In this document: positions 19,959 through 29,261 of the stretch, in pieces
Numbering within the stretch: position 1 is the stretch's first letter
Layout: every line of letters starts with the position of its first letter
Source: an uncultured Porphyromonadaceae bacterium
GTDB lineage: Bacteria > Bacteroidota > Bacteroidia > Bacteroidales > Muribaculaceae
NCBI GenBank assembly: GCA_947643665.1
Contig: CANRWW010000013.1
Span: 1 to 64,000, forward strand
Length of the DNA: 64,000 nucleotides
Direction: 5' to 3'
Translations under genes and position numbers: made by a program
Notes under the pieces: model-generated
Told to the model about the DNA's origin: nothing
Seen by the model: only the letters and a program-made list of their open reading frames with translations
Databases searched by the model: none

Positions 19959-20993
19959 TCAGGAGGAAGAGGCTTCAAGGAGCATATCGGCAAGCTGTTC
20001 AGGCCTGAGATTGGGTATCAGTTTGTCCAGCTTCAACGAACCGAGACGCCGCATAAGCGCTTGGCGTGTAAGTTCACAGCCACAAAGCGGAGACAACAGG
20101 TGACGGTCCATATCACCCATAAGGAAGAAATCGCCCGAAAGGTCAATCGCCTCAATGCGCGGCACCTCATCGGAAGATGGCCGCAAGTCCACCACAAATT
20201 CCCCGACACCTTCCACCCTGTGGCGTGGAGACTTTATATGCCGGTGCCTGGTACCTGAGATCCAATCAGTGGCATAATACGGTTCCGCCAATTCCTCAAT
20301 AGCCTTGATATCGGCAGCGTTCAATTCAAGTGTACTGTGGCATAGCTCCCCACGCACAAAAGCCTGGAATTCTTCCATACCTATGGCAGAATGCTCCCGG
20401 ATGGTTGTCACATGCTTGCGGACCGAACTCACACCCTTGGCCTCCAGTTTCACACTTGAGGGGGTTATAGCCTGTTCCATGGCGGCCAGATCAGCATCAT
20501 ACAACATTGTGCCGTGTACTATCGCCCGGCTTTCGGTATGGTGCGAAAGGGTGTTTACAAGGTTTATATGATAAAAAGCATAACCGCTTACCTTGCGGTC
20601 CCCTATCATTATATCATTGCGTCCGGTAGTATGTGCCTTCCCGATACCCATGCGCCGCAATATGCCTGCCACGGTGCCGGTAAATTCCGTAAATGTCGAT
20701 GCCACAGACGAGCATGTGGTCACATGGCTGAACATTATGTTGTTGCGGTCGGCATACACACATCCTCCACCGCTTTTGCGACGATAAACACCAATTCCGT
20801 TACGGCGGCAGAACTCAACGTTTACCTCAGCTTCCATCTGCTGGTTGCGCCCGAAAATCACCGTGGGATCCACCTGCCACATAAAGAAATATTCACCCTC
20901 GAAATATCGGGCGAGATACTCTTCCATGGCCAGATAAAACGGTAGCCTTCTTGGCTTCCCGGAGGGTATGTCGGGCAAAAGGGCGTAAATCAT
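19959..20993 (-). CDS. lplA: Lipoate--protein ligase
   Basis: FGRNQQMEAEVNVEFCRRNGIGVYRRKSGGGCVYADRNN; DRKVSGYAFYHINLVNTLSHHTESRAIVHGTMLYDADL. Confidence 0.88.
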   Translation of the reverse strand: MIYALLPDIPSGKPRRLPFYLAMEEYLARYFEGEYFFMWQVDPTVIFGRNQQMEAEVNVEFCRRNGIGVYRRKSGGGCVYADRNNIMFSHVTTCSSVASTFTEFTGTVAGILRRMGIGKAHTTGRNDIMIGDRKVSGYAFYHINLVNTLSHHTESRAIVHGTMLYDADLAAMEQAITPSSVKLEAKGVSSVRKHVTTIREHSAIGMEEFQAFVRGELCHSTLELNAADIKAIEELAEPYYATDWISGTRHRHIKSPRHRVEGVGEFVVDLRPSSDEVPRIEAIDLSGDFFLMGDMDRHLLSPLCGCELTRQALMRRLGSLKLDKLIPNLRPEQLADMLLEASSS

Positions 20994-21026
20994 GGTCAGA
21001 TGCGGTTAGTTGCATTTCTTATTTCC

Positions 21027-21058
21027 CAAAGTTAGAAACTCTTCCCCAACTTCCCAAA
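21027..21058 (-). promoter_or_regulatory. Bacteroidetes-type promoter for lplA-gcv operon
   Basis: Minus strand TTTG, 20-nt spacer, TAACTTTG: exact consensus. Confidence 0.65.
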
Positions 21059-21083
21059 TATTTTCCATGAAAGATTTTAATGG

Positions 21084-21115
21084 GTTGGGTATCTTCCGTG
21101 AAATGCGTAACTTTG
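21084..21115 (+). promoter_or_regulatory. Bacteroidetes-type promoter for ruvB
   Basis: GTTG, 20-nt spacer, TAACTTTG; ATG at 21125. Confidence 0.6.
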
Positions 21116-21124
21116 TGTTATCTT

Positions 21125-22156
21125 ATGGATCAACAGGATTTCGACATACACAACAGCGCAGCCGAACGCGACAGGGAGTATGAACGCGCCCTGCGACCCG
21201 GACGCTTCGAAGCGTTTGCCGGGCAGGAGAAAATCGTGGAGAACCTGCGTGTGTTCGTTCAGGCAGCCCGCATGCGCGGCGAACCGCTTGACCACCTGCT
21301 TCTGCACGGTCCTCCAGGACTGGGAAAAACCACCCTCTCGGCAATCATAGCCAATGAACTCGGGGTGGGGTTCAAGGTAACCTCAGGCCCTGTACTTGAC
21401 AAGCCCGGCGACCTTGCCGGAATACTTACATCCCTGGAGGAAAACGACGTGCTCTTCATTGACGAGATACACCGCCTCAGCCATACGGTGGAGGAATATC
21501 TCTATTCCGCAATGGAAGACTACCGGATAGACATCATGATAGACAAGGGACCGGGGGCAAGATCGGTGCAACTAAGCCTTTCCCCATTCACACTTGTCGG
21601 CGCCACGACACGCAGCGGACTGCTCACACCGCCGCTGCGCGCACGTTTCGGCATAGACTGCCATCTGGAGTACTACGACCATGAAGTGCTTGAACGCATC
21701 ATCCTGCGCTCGGCCCGGCTTCTGGGAGTGGAGTGCATGCCCACCGCAGCACATGAAATATCCATGCGTTCACGCGGTACGCCCCGTATTGCCAACGCCC
21801 TGTTGCGCCGTGTGCGCGATTTCGCACAGGTGAAAGGCTCAGGGCGCATTGATCTGGAAATAGCCCGGTACAGCCTGGAGGCACTCAACATTGACCGTTA
21901 CGGCCTGAACGAGATAGACAACAAACTCCTCTTTACGGTCATCACAAAATTCAAGGGGGGGCCAGTGGGACTTTCCACCATAGCCACCGCAATGGGAGAA
22001 GATCCGGGTACTATAGAAGATGTATATGAACCGTTCCTGATAAAAGAAGGATTCATCAAACGGACACCGCGCGGACGCGAAGTAACAGACCTGGCATGGC
22101 GCCATCTTGGTTTCAACACTCCGGGAGACTGCCTTTCAGGACTTTTCAACAATTAA
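21125..22156 (+). CDS. ruvB: Holliday junction branch migration DNA helicase RuvB
   Basis: [54 protein letters not shown]. Confidence 0.97.
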   Translation: MDQQDFDIHNSAAERDREYERALRPGRFEAFAGQEKIVENLRVFVQAARMRGEPLDHLLLHGPPGLGKTTLSAIIANELGVGFKVTSGPVLDKPGDLAGILTSLEENDVLFIDEIHRLSHTVEEYLYSAMEDYRIDIMIDKGPGARSVQLSLSPFTLVGATTRSGLLTPPLRARFGIDCHLEYYDHEVLERIILRSARLLGVECMPTAAHEISMRSRGTPRIANALLRRVRDFAQVKGSGRIDLEIARYSLEALNIDRYGLNEIDNKLLFTVITKFKGGPVGLSTIATAMGEDPGTIEDVYEPFLIKEGFIKRTPRGREVTDLAWRHLGFNTPGDCLSGLFNN

Positions 22157-22167
22157 CATTCTTCAAC

Positions 22168-23631
22168 ATGGGGATCAAGTATCTCTTCAAAGACACCGCC
22201 ATCTACGGACTGAGCAGCATCGTAGGAAGGTTCCTCAACTGGTGCCTTGTGCCGATGTACACATACTGCTTTACTGAAGCGCAATACGGTGTGGTAACAG
22301 ACTTGTATGCTTATGCGGCAATAGCGCTTATCATACTTACATACGGCATGGAGACCGGCTTTTTCCGTTTTGCCAACCATGAACGGTTGGCAAAAACCGG
22401 ACAGGTCTATACCACCGCCCTCAGCTCGCTCGGAGTATCATCAATGATTTTCATAATCATCGGATGCTTGCTCTCACCCGAAATAACGCGGTGGCTTGAA
22501 TACGCCGACAATCCGGCATACATATGGACGATGGTGGTCGCCGTTGGGGTAGACGCGTATACTTCACTGCCGTTCGCTTACCTGCGTTACAAAAAACGCC
22601 CCATAAGATTCGCCACCCTGAAACTGCTGAACATCGCCGTAAACATAGGATTGAACCTGTTTTTCATACTGCTGTGTCCGGTGATATGGCGCACATCACC
22701 GGAATGGATAGCCTGGTTCTACCGTCCTGATTTCGGCATAGGCTACATATTCCTGGCAAACATGATCAGTTCACTGGTAGTGCTCATGCTCGTGATACCG
22801 GAAATATTTGCCGAAACCTACAGCTTCTCCGGCAAACTGCTGCGTGAAATGCTGCGATACTCCTATCCCTTGGTCATACTTGGGATAGCAGGTGTCATGA
22901 ACCAGACTATTGACAAGATACTCTATCCCATGCTGGCTCCCGACAAGGCTCTTGCCATGGATGGACTTGGTGTGTATGCCGCAAACTACAAGGTAGCCGT
23001 AGTGATGGTAATGTTCATCCAGGCATTCCGTTTCGCATATGAACCTTTCATTTTCGCCCAGAACAAGGAAAAGGGGGAGGATAAGACCCGCGCATACAGC
23101 GAGGCCATGAAATGGTTTGTGATATTCGGACTGTTTATCTTCCTAGGCGTGATGTATTTCCTTCCGGTAATCAAATATTTTATCTCACCCAAATATTTCT
23201 CAGGCCTGAGGGTTGTGCCGATTATAATGCTCGGGGAGTTCTTCTTCGGCATATTCTTCAATCTTTCCCTATGGTACAAACTTACCGACAAGACCATCTG
23301 GGGCACATGGTTCTCCCTGGCAGGGCTTGCGGTGACACTTATCTTGAACTTCGCTTTCGTTCCGGTTTACGGATATATAGCATGCGCATGGGCAGCTTTC
23401 TGCAGTTACGGCTTCATGATGGTGGCGAGCTATATTGTCGGCAAGAAGATGTATCCCATAGATTACGGCATCAAGCGTCTTGCCCTCTATTTCCTGGGAG
23501 CTATGGCGCTATGGGGTGTATCCGGTTTGGTCGCCACCGGCAATAACCTGATTGACTTTCCGGTGCGTGCCGTACTGTTGTGTATATTTGCCGCCGTGAC
23601 ATACCTGTGCGAAATCAGAAAGAAACGATGA
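22168..23631 (+). CDS. Lipopolysaccharide/polysaccharide biosynthesis flippase (MATE-like, multi-TM)
   Basis: MGIKYLFKDTAIYGLSSIVGRFLNWCLVPMYTYCFTEAQYGVVTDLYAYAAI; multiple TM helices. Confidence 0.82.
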   Translation: MGIKYLFKDTAIYGLSSIVGRFLNWCLVPMYTYCFTEAQYGVVTDLYAYAAIALIILTYGMETGFFRFANHERLAKTGQVYTTALSSLGVSSMIFIIIGCLLSPEITRWLEYADNPAYIWTMVVAVGVDAYTSLPFAYLRYKKRPIRFATLKLLNIAVNIGLNLFFILLCPVIWRTSPEWIAWFYRPDFGIGYIFLANMISSLVVLMLVIPEIFAETYSFSGKLLREMLRYSYPLVILGIAGVMNQTIDKILYPMLAPDKALAMDGLGVYAANYKVAVVMVMFIQAFRFAYEPFIFAQNKEKGEDKTRAYSEAMKWFVIFGLFIFLGVMYFLPVIKYFISPKYFSGLRVVPIIMLGEFFFGIFFNLSLWYKLTDKTIWGTWFSLAGLAVTLILNFAFVPVYGYIACAWAAFCSYGFMMVASYIVGKKMYPIDYGIKRLALYFLGAMALWGVSGLVATGNNLIDFPVRAVLLCIFAAVTYLCEIRKKR

Positions 23632-24863
23632 AAGCCGTTTTCCTATGTACCAACGACCGGACTGGAGGAGCTGCCATAGTCACATACCGGCTGATGGAGG
23701 CTCTTGCAGGATCGGGAGTGGATGCCCGCATGGTCGTGGCACACAAGAAATCAACATCCGGGAGGGTAAGCACCGTGGGAAAGTGGCGCTACCGGCTGTC
23801 GTTCCTGGCCGAGAGGCTTGACATATTTCTCCGTTCGGGATTCAGACGGGCAGACCTCTGGAAAGCAGATACGGCGCGGTTCGGATGCGGCATATCCCGC
23901 CATCCATGGGTCAAAGAAGCCGATGTGGTAGTGCTCTCATGGGTGAACCAGGGGCTGGTATCGCTAACTGACATACGGAGGATACATGCCATGGGAAAAC
24001 GCATTTTCTGGACGATGCACGACATGTGGTGTTGCACAGGCGTGTGCCACCATTCAGAAGCATGCATGCGTTTTGAAGGGAAATGCGGACTATGCCCGTT
24101 GCTTGGAAAGCGATCCGGCACAGACCTCTCTACCAAAATACAACGCCGGAAAGCGTCGCTGTATGCCGAAGTGCCTATCACATTCATACCTGTAAGCAAC
24201 TGGCTCGCTGCCCAATGCCGCAAAAGCTCACTTATGCGGACTGCAAAAATAGAAGTGATACCGAACGCACTGCCGATTGAAAGTTTCGCTACAAACCCCA
24301 TCGTTTCACGCCATGAAATAGGGTTGCCGGAAAAAGGCGACCTGATAATATTCGCCGCCGCACGCATTGACGATCCCATCAAGAATCTTCCATTGGCCAT
24401 CGCCACACTTAACAAGCTCCATGACACACATTTCAACGGGACAGACCGATCACCGGTAGCGGTATTTTGCGGCACAATAAAAGATACCACATCGCTTGAC
24501 GGACTAAGGCTGCCTTACGTACATATGGGGACAGTAGATCCGTCAATGATGGCCCAGATCTTCGCACACGCCACAGTCGTGCTATCAACATCAGTGCGTG
24601 AGACGCTTCCAGGCACATTGATAGAGGGTATGGCAGCCGGGGCGGTTCCGGTCACCACAGGACACGGCGGACAGGCAGACATAATAGACCACGGCACCGA
24701 CGGCTACATCAGCAATGACGACAACCCAGAGACACTTGCCACATTTGTATCCCTCGCCATATCGTCGCCGTTTCCCCGAAAACAACAGCATGAGGCCGCA
24801 TTGCGGAGGTTCGCATCAGCCGAAATCGCCGCACGCATGTATAGGCTGCTCGCATCAGTCTGA
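23628..24863 (+). CDS. GT4-like glycosyltransferase
   Basis: MKAVFLCTNDRTGGAAIVTYRLMEAL; EVIPNALPIESF; IEGMAAGAVPVTTGHGGQADII. Start overlaps the flippase stop (ATGA). Confidence 0.83.
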   Translation: MKAVFLCTNDRTGGAAIVTYRLMEALAGSGVDARMVVAHKKSTSGRVSTVGKWRYRLSFLAERLDIFLRSGFRRADLWKADTARFGCGISRHPWVKEADVVVLSWVNQGLVSLTDIRRIHAMGKRIFWTMHDMWCCTGVCHHSEACMRFEGKCGLCPLLGKRSGTDLSTKIQRRKASLYAEVPITFIPVSNWLAAQCRKSSLMRTAKIEVIPNALPIESFATNPIVSRHEIGLPEKGDLIIFAAARIDDPIKNLPLAIATLNKLHDTHFNGTDRSPVAVFCGTIKDTTSLDGLRLPYVHMGTVDPSMMAQIFAHATVVLSTSVRETLPGTLIEGMAAGAVPVTTGHGGQADIIDHGTDGYISNDDNPETLATFVSLAISSPFPRKQQHEAALRRFASAEIAARMYRLLASV

Positions 24864-25397
24864 CACATATCCCACACCCAATGCAGACAGCAACACAAAC
24901 CTGTCAGGAAGCGGATAATCAGAATAAGATGCCGTGATGACAAGATCGGCAGACACGATATATATGCGCGGCACTACCGAGGATGCAAACAGATGGTAGA
25001 CCGCGGCATCGGATTGCGCCGAATATGGGAGCGAAAGACCGTTGTCGCGCCAGTATGCGCCCACTTCAGCCTCCCCCTCCCCACGGGATATACATACGAA
25101 CTCCACATCAGCCGCTTCACCGGATTTTACAATATCATACACCTCCTGCACCACAGGCAATTCCCTGCGGCAGTCGGCACACCCGGTATCAAAAAACATT
25201 ATAAGCGACCTTTTCCCCTCAAGCATGCCGGTTGAAAGCAGTGTGCCGTCATCCATTGCCACCTCAAATGACGGGCACCTATCACCGACACCGATAGACC
25301 ATGGTTCTTCAATACTGTCTGTGACGCAACCGGATAACAACACCGGCAGAAGCATACCGCCTATAATTCCACTTTTATGTGAACATATCATTCCCAT
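24855..25397 (-). CDS. Thioredoxin-like (TlpA/AhpC-TSA) lipoprotein
   Basis: Lipobox LLSGC; thioredoxin-type FFDTGCADCRRELPVVQ (CxxC). Confidence 0.75.
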   Translation of the reverse strand: MGMICSHKSGIIGGMLLPVLLSGCVTDSIEEPWSIGVGDRCPSFEVAMDDGTLLSTGMLEGKRSLIMFFDTGCADCRRELPVVQEVYDIVKSGEAADVEFVCISRGEGEAEVGAYWRDNGLSLPYSAQSDAAVYHLFASSVVPRIYIVSADLVITASYSDYPLPDRFVLLSALGVGYVSD

Positions 25398-25424
25398 AAG
25401 GCGAAATTACGAAAAAACATCGGT

Positions 25425-27164
25425 TCAGCAATGTCCGGGACGAAGACGGCGGGAATTGCGGGACTTAGCTTCCGAGGCTTTCTTTACGGAGCCGGCAGCC
25501 CGGTTTACCGCATCAGAGGCACGTATCGCCACTCGGCGTATCTTGCCGGAAATGGTTTTGGGAAGCTCGTTTACAAATTCCACGACACGTGGATATTTGT
25601 ATGGAGCGGTAACACGCTTCACATGGTTCTGTATCTCCCTGACCAGTTCAGGTCCAGCCTTCTTGACATAATCACGTGCCAGCACAATAGTGGCCTTCAC
25701 CACCTGCCCGCGCACCTCGTCGGGAACAGCCGTAATAGCACATTCCACTACTGCGGGATGGGTAAGGCACGCGCTCTCCACCTCAAACGGGCCAATACGG
25801 TAACCAGACGACTTGATCACATCGTCTTTCCTGCCGACAAACCAGAAATAGCCGTCCTCGTCACACCACGCCACATCTCCGGTGTGGTAAAGACCGTCGT
25901 GCCATGCAAAACCTGTAAGTTCCGGATCATCAAGGTACTCCTTGAAAAGACCAAGCGGCTTCCATTTGCCATCCGGCACAGATATCACAATCTCTCCCTG
26001 CTCCCCAACCGGAGACGGCGAACCATCGTTGCGGGCTATATATATGTCATACTGCGGATTAGGCTTGCCCATGGAACCAGGCTTCGGTATCATGCCTGGA
26101 AAATTGCCTACAGTGAGAGTAGTTTCGGTTTGCCCGAAACCCTCCATGAGAGATATGCCTGTAAGCTCCTTCCAGCGCTCGAACACACTCGGATTCAGCG
26201 CCTCACCCGCAATAGTACAATAACGCAAAGCACTCAGGTCATATTTAGAAATATCCTCGCGGATCATGAAACGGAATACAGTGGGAGGGGCACAAAACGA
26301 GTTGATCCGGTATTTCTCCATCATACGCAGCAGATCGGCAGGCACGAACTTATCGAAATCATAAACAAACACATCAGCCCCCACAATCCACTGGCCATAC
26401 AGTTTGCCCCATACGGCCTTTCCCCATCCGGTATCGGCAAGCGTCAAGTGAAGGTCACCCTTCCTGAGGTTGTGCCAACAATAGGCAGTGGCAATATGGC
26501 CGAGAGGATATGTGAAATCATGCGCCACCATCTTAGGCTCACCGGAAGTACCTGAAGTGAAATAAAGCAACATCACATCCGAGTTGTCATTGGGATGTTC
26601 CGGACGCACAAAAGAGGGGGCACACTCTATCCCTGCATTGAAATCCAGCCATCCCACCGGAACATCCGGGCCGGTGGAAACAAGCCATTCAAGCGTGGGA
26701 CAATGCGGCCTGGCTTTCTCTACATGGTTGATTATAATCTCGTCGCCGGCGGCAATTATCGCCTTTATATGCGCTTTCCCACAACGGTATTCGATATCCT
26801 CTTCCGTAAGCAAGTGGGTTGCCGGGATTGCCACGGCACCGAGTTTGTGGAGCGCCACTATTGAAAACCAGAACTGGTAACGGCGTTTCAACATCAGCAT
26901 GACCCTGTCCCCCTTACCGATCCCCAGCGACTGGAAAAAAGCGGCTGTGCGATCGGTATAATCCTTCAGCTCGCCAAAAGTAAACCTCCTTTCACCTCCG
27001 TGCTCGTCTGTCCATAACAGCGCCTCACGGCCAGGCTCCTCAGCCGCCCATGCGTCAACCACATCATATCCGAAGTTGAAATTATCAGGAACTTTCACCT
27101 TGAAATTCTTAACAAGACCGTCATACCCGTTGAAATCAGTATGATCCAAAAATCTTTCTACCAT
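25425..27164 (-). CDS. AMP-forming acyl-CoA synthetase (medium-chain/acetyl-CoA synthetase-like)
   Basis: LLYFTSGTSGEPKMVAHDF, GFGQTETTLTVGNFPGMIPKPGSMGKP, YHTGDVAWCDEDGYFWFVGRKDDVIKSSGYRIGPFEVE, LPKTISGKIRR. Confidence 0.9.
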   Translation of the reverse strand: MVERFLDHTDFNGYDGLVKNFKVKVPDNFNFGYDVVDAWAAEEPGREALLWTDEHGGERRFTFGELKDYTDRTAAFFQSLGIGKGDRVMLMLKRRYQFWFSIVALHKLGAVAIPATHLLTEEDIEYRCGKAHIKAIIAAGDEIIINHVEKARPHCPTLEWLVSTGPDVPVGWLDFNAGIECAPSFVRPEHPNDNSDVMLLYFTSGTSGEPKMVAHDFTYPLGHIATAYCWHNLRKGDLHLTLADTGWGKAVWGKLYGQWIVGADVFVYDFDKFVPADLLRMMEKYRINSFCAPPTVFRFMIREDISKYDLSALRYCTIAGEALNPSVFERWKELTGISLMEGFGQTETTLTVGNFPGMIPKPGSMGKPNPQYDIYIARNDGSPSPVGEQGEIVISVPDGKWKPLGLFKEYLDDPELTGFAWHDGLYHTGDVAWCDEDGYFWFVGRKDDVIKSSGYRIGPFEVESACLTHPAVVECAITAVPDEVRGQVVKATIVLARDYVKKAGPELVREIQNHVKRVTAPYKYPRVVEFVNELPKTISGKIRRVAIRASDAVNRAAGSVKKASEAKSRNSRRLRPGHC

Positions 27165-27404
27165 AAACCTATTGCATTTACACGACTGATCCGGCTGTAT
27201 TTGCCGGACTACATCCCTTTTATACCTATCGTTTTAGAAACTCTTATTGAAAAACACCCGAAATTTAACAAAAGATTTTGCATATGCCAAACAAGCTACA
27301 TTATTTAATCATCCGCACAGCACTTCTAAACAAGCGTTAAAAATGGCATATCGTTCAAAAATTCAATTCTTTAGGCATTTTAACAGTGTGCAATCACCCC
27401 ATAA

Positions 27405-27437
27405 CTTGTACTATTCAGTGGAAAAACATTAACTTTG
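27405..27437 (+). promoter_or_regulatory. Bacteroidetes-type promoter for dnaX
   Basis: CTTG, 21-nt spacer, TAACTTTG; ATG at 27444. Confidence 0.55.
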
Positions 27438-27443
27438 TAGAGT

Positions 27444-29234
27444 ATGGAAGAAAACTATATCGTATCGGCACGAAAATACCGTCCGACAACCTTTTCATCG
27501 GTAGTCGGGCAGAAAGCCCTATGCTCCACCCTGCGCAATGCAGTGGCAACAAACAGGCTTGCCCACGCATACCTGTTCTGCGGTTCGCGCGGAGTAGGAA
27601 AGACCTCTACGGCACGTATTTTTGCCAAAAGCATCAACTGCGAGAATCCCACTCCCGATGGCGACCCGTGCAACGAGTGCCACTCCTGCCGGCAGTTCAA
27701 CGAAAACCGCTCACTCAACATACTTGAGCTTGACGCCGCATCGCGCAACAGCGTGAGCGATATCCGCGACCTCGTGGACCAGGTGATGGTGCCCCCTACC
27801 GAGGGACGCTACCGTGTGTTCATCATTGACGAGGTGCACATGCTTTCGCAGGCTGCTTTCAACGCCTTCCTGAAAACCCTTGAGGAACCGCCGTCGTATG
27901 TAGTGTTCATTCTGGCCACGACAGAAAAACACAAGATAATACCCACCATCCTGTCACGTTGCCAGATCTACGACTTCCACCGCATCACCGTAGGAGACAT
28001 AGCTGACCATCTGGAATACGTCGCAAAACAAGAAGGCTACACCACCGAACGCGCCGCGCTCAATGTAATAGCCCAGAAAGCAGACGGTGCCATGCGCGAC
28101 GCCCTGTCAATATTCGACCAAGTGGCAGCATCCTCGCGCGGCAACATCACATACCAGTCGACAATAGAGAATCTAAACGTACTTGACGAGCGATATTTTT
28201 CCAGATTGTATGACGCTTTCCGCAAAGCCGACGTAGCCGATGCGCTGGTGGTTTACAAAGAAGTGCGGGAACATGGATTCGACTCCCACTTCTTCATCAA
28301 CGGCCTTGCGCAATATCTGCGTAACCTCATGGTAGCCCGTGATCCGCGCACCCTGTCGCTGCTTGATGCCGATGATGCCGTGAAACAGCAGATGGCGGCA
28401 CAGGCGGCAGAGCTCACACCGGAGTTCTTTTACGCTTCCATGAGCTTATGCAACGAGGCAGACCTCGCATACCGGCAAGCCTCAGACAAGACGTTCCTTG
28501 TAGAACTTCTGCTCATAAAACTATGCCAACTAAACGGCCCCTCCCCCATCTTTAGTGGCGACGGAGAGGGGCAGAAACTTCAAAAAATAGAGGTGGTTCC
28601 GGCTCAAAGCCAGACACCAGCCACACCACAGGCGCCCGCCACTACGGCAAAGTCAGGCGCCGCAACCGCACCAGCGCAACCCCAGGCAACGCAAACAGTG
28701 CAACCCGGTCCGCGAACCGCAGCCACCGCGACGCCAACTCCTGCCGGTGCAACACCCCGCACCATCCGCCACACAGCAACTACCCGCGGCCATGTGAGCC
28801 TTGCTTCCGTCCTCGCCGAAAAAAAGCCGGAGGAGTCAACGGCTGCAAGCACAATGCCCAAACGTCGGCAGACTTTTACAGACGGACAACTGATGCAGCA
28901 ATGGGGCGCTTTCATAACCGCGCATCCCAAAGAACATATACTCGTCAACACCATGCGCGCGCATTCACCGGTACATATCAACGGTGAAGAACCGGAAACC
29001 TATCTGGTGACAGTAGTAAACATCGGGCAGGTGGAACTTCTGAACGAAGTAAAGCCTCGGTTGCTGAAATTTCTGCGCGACGCATTATCAAACGACTACC
29101 TGGACCTGCGTTTCAATTATGACGAAAGCGCAATATCACCCACTGCATGGAACGACCGCGATGTGCTCGCACACCTTGTGGAGCATTCGCCACAAGTGGC
29201 AGCACTGATAAGCGCATTCAAGTTCACTCTTTAA
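27444..29234 (+). CDS. dnaX: DNA polymerase III subunit gamma/tau
   Basis: YIVSARKYRPTTFSSVVGQ, AYLFCGSRGVGKTSTARIFAKSINC, zinc-site Cys, VFIIDEVHMLSQAAFNAFLKTLEEPP; Pro/Ala/Thr-rich C-terminal linker. Confidence 0.96.
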   Translation: MEENYIVSARKYRPTTFSSVVGQKALCSTLRNAVATNRLAHAYLFCGSRGVGKTSTARIFAKSINCENPTPDGDPCNECHSCRQFNENRSLNILELDAASRNSVSDIRDLVDQVMVPPTEGRYRVFIIDEVHMLSQAAFNAFLKTLEEPPSYVVFILATTEKHKIIPTILSRCQIYDFHRITVGDIADHLEYVAKQEGYTTERAALNVIAQKADGAMRDALSIFDQVAASSRGNITYQSTIENLNVLDERYFSRLYDAFRKADVADALVVYKEVREHGFDSHFFINGLAQYLRNLMVARDPRTLSLLDADDAVKQQMAAQAAELTPEFFYASMSLCNEADLAYRQASDKTFLVELLLIKLCQLNGPSPIFSGDGEGQKLQKIEVVPAQSQTPATPQAPATTAKSGAATAPAQPQATQTVQPGPRTAATATPTPAGATPRTIRHTATTRGHVSLASVLAEKKPEESTAASTMPKRRQTFTDGQLMQQWGAFITAHPKEHILVNTMRAHSPVHINGEEPETYLVTVVNIGQVELLNEVKPRLLKFLRDALSNDYLDLRFNYDESAISPTAWNDRDVLAHLVEHSPQVAALISAFKFTL

Positions 29235-29261
29235 CCATAATTCAACTAACTGAAACAACCC

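Noticed and set aside
27190-27208. TCCGGC/GCCGGA hairpin upstream of the acyl-CoA synthetase
   Set aside because: Only 6 bp; chance occurrence likely.
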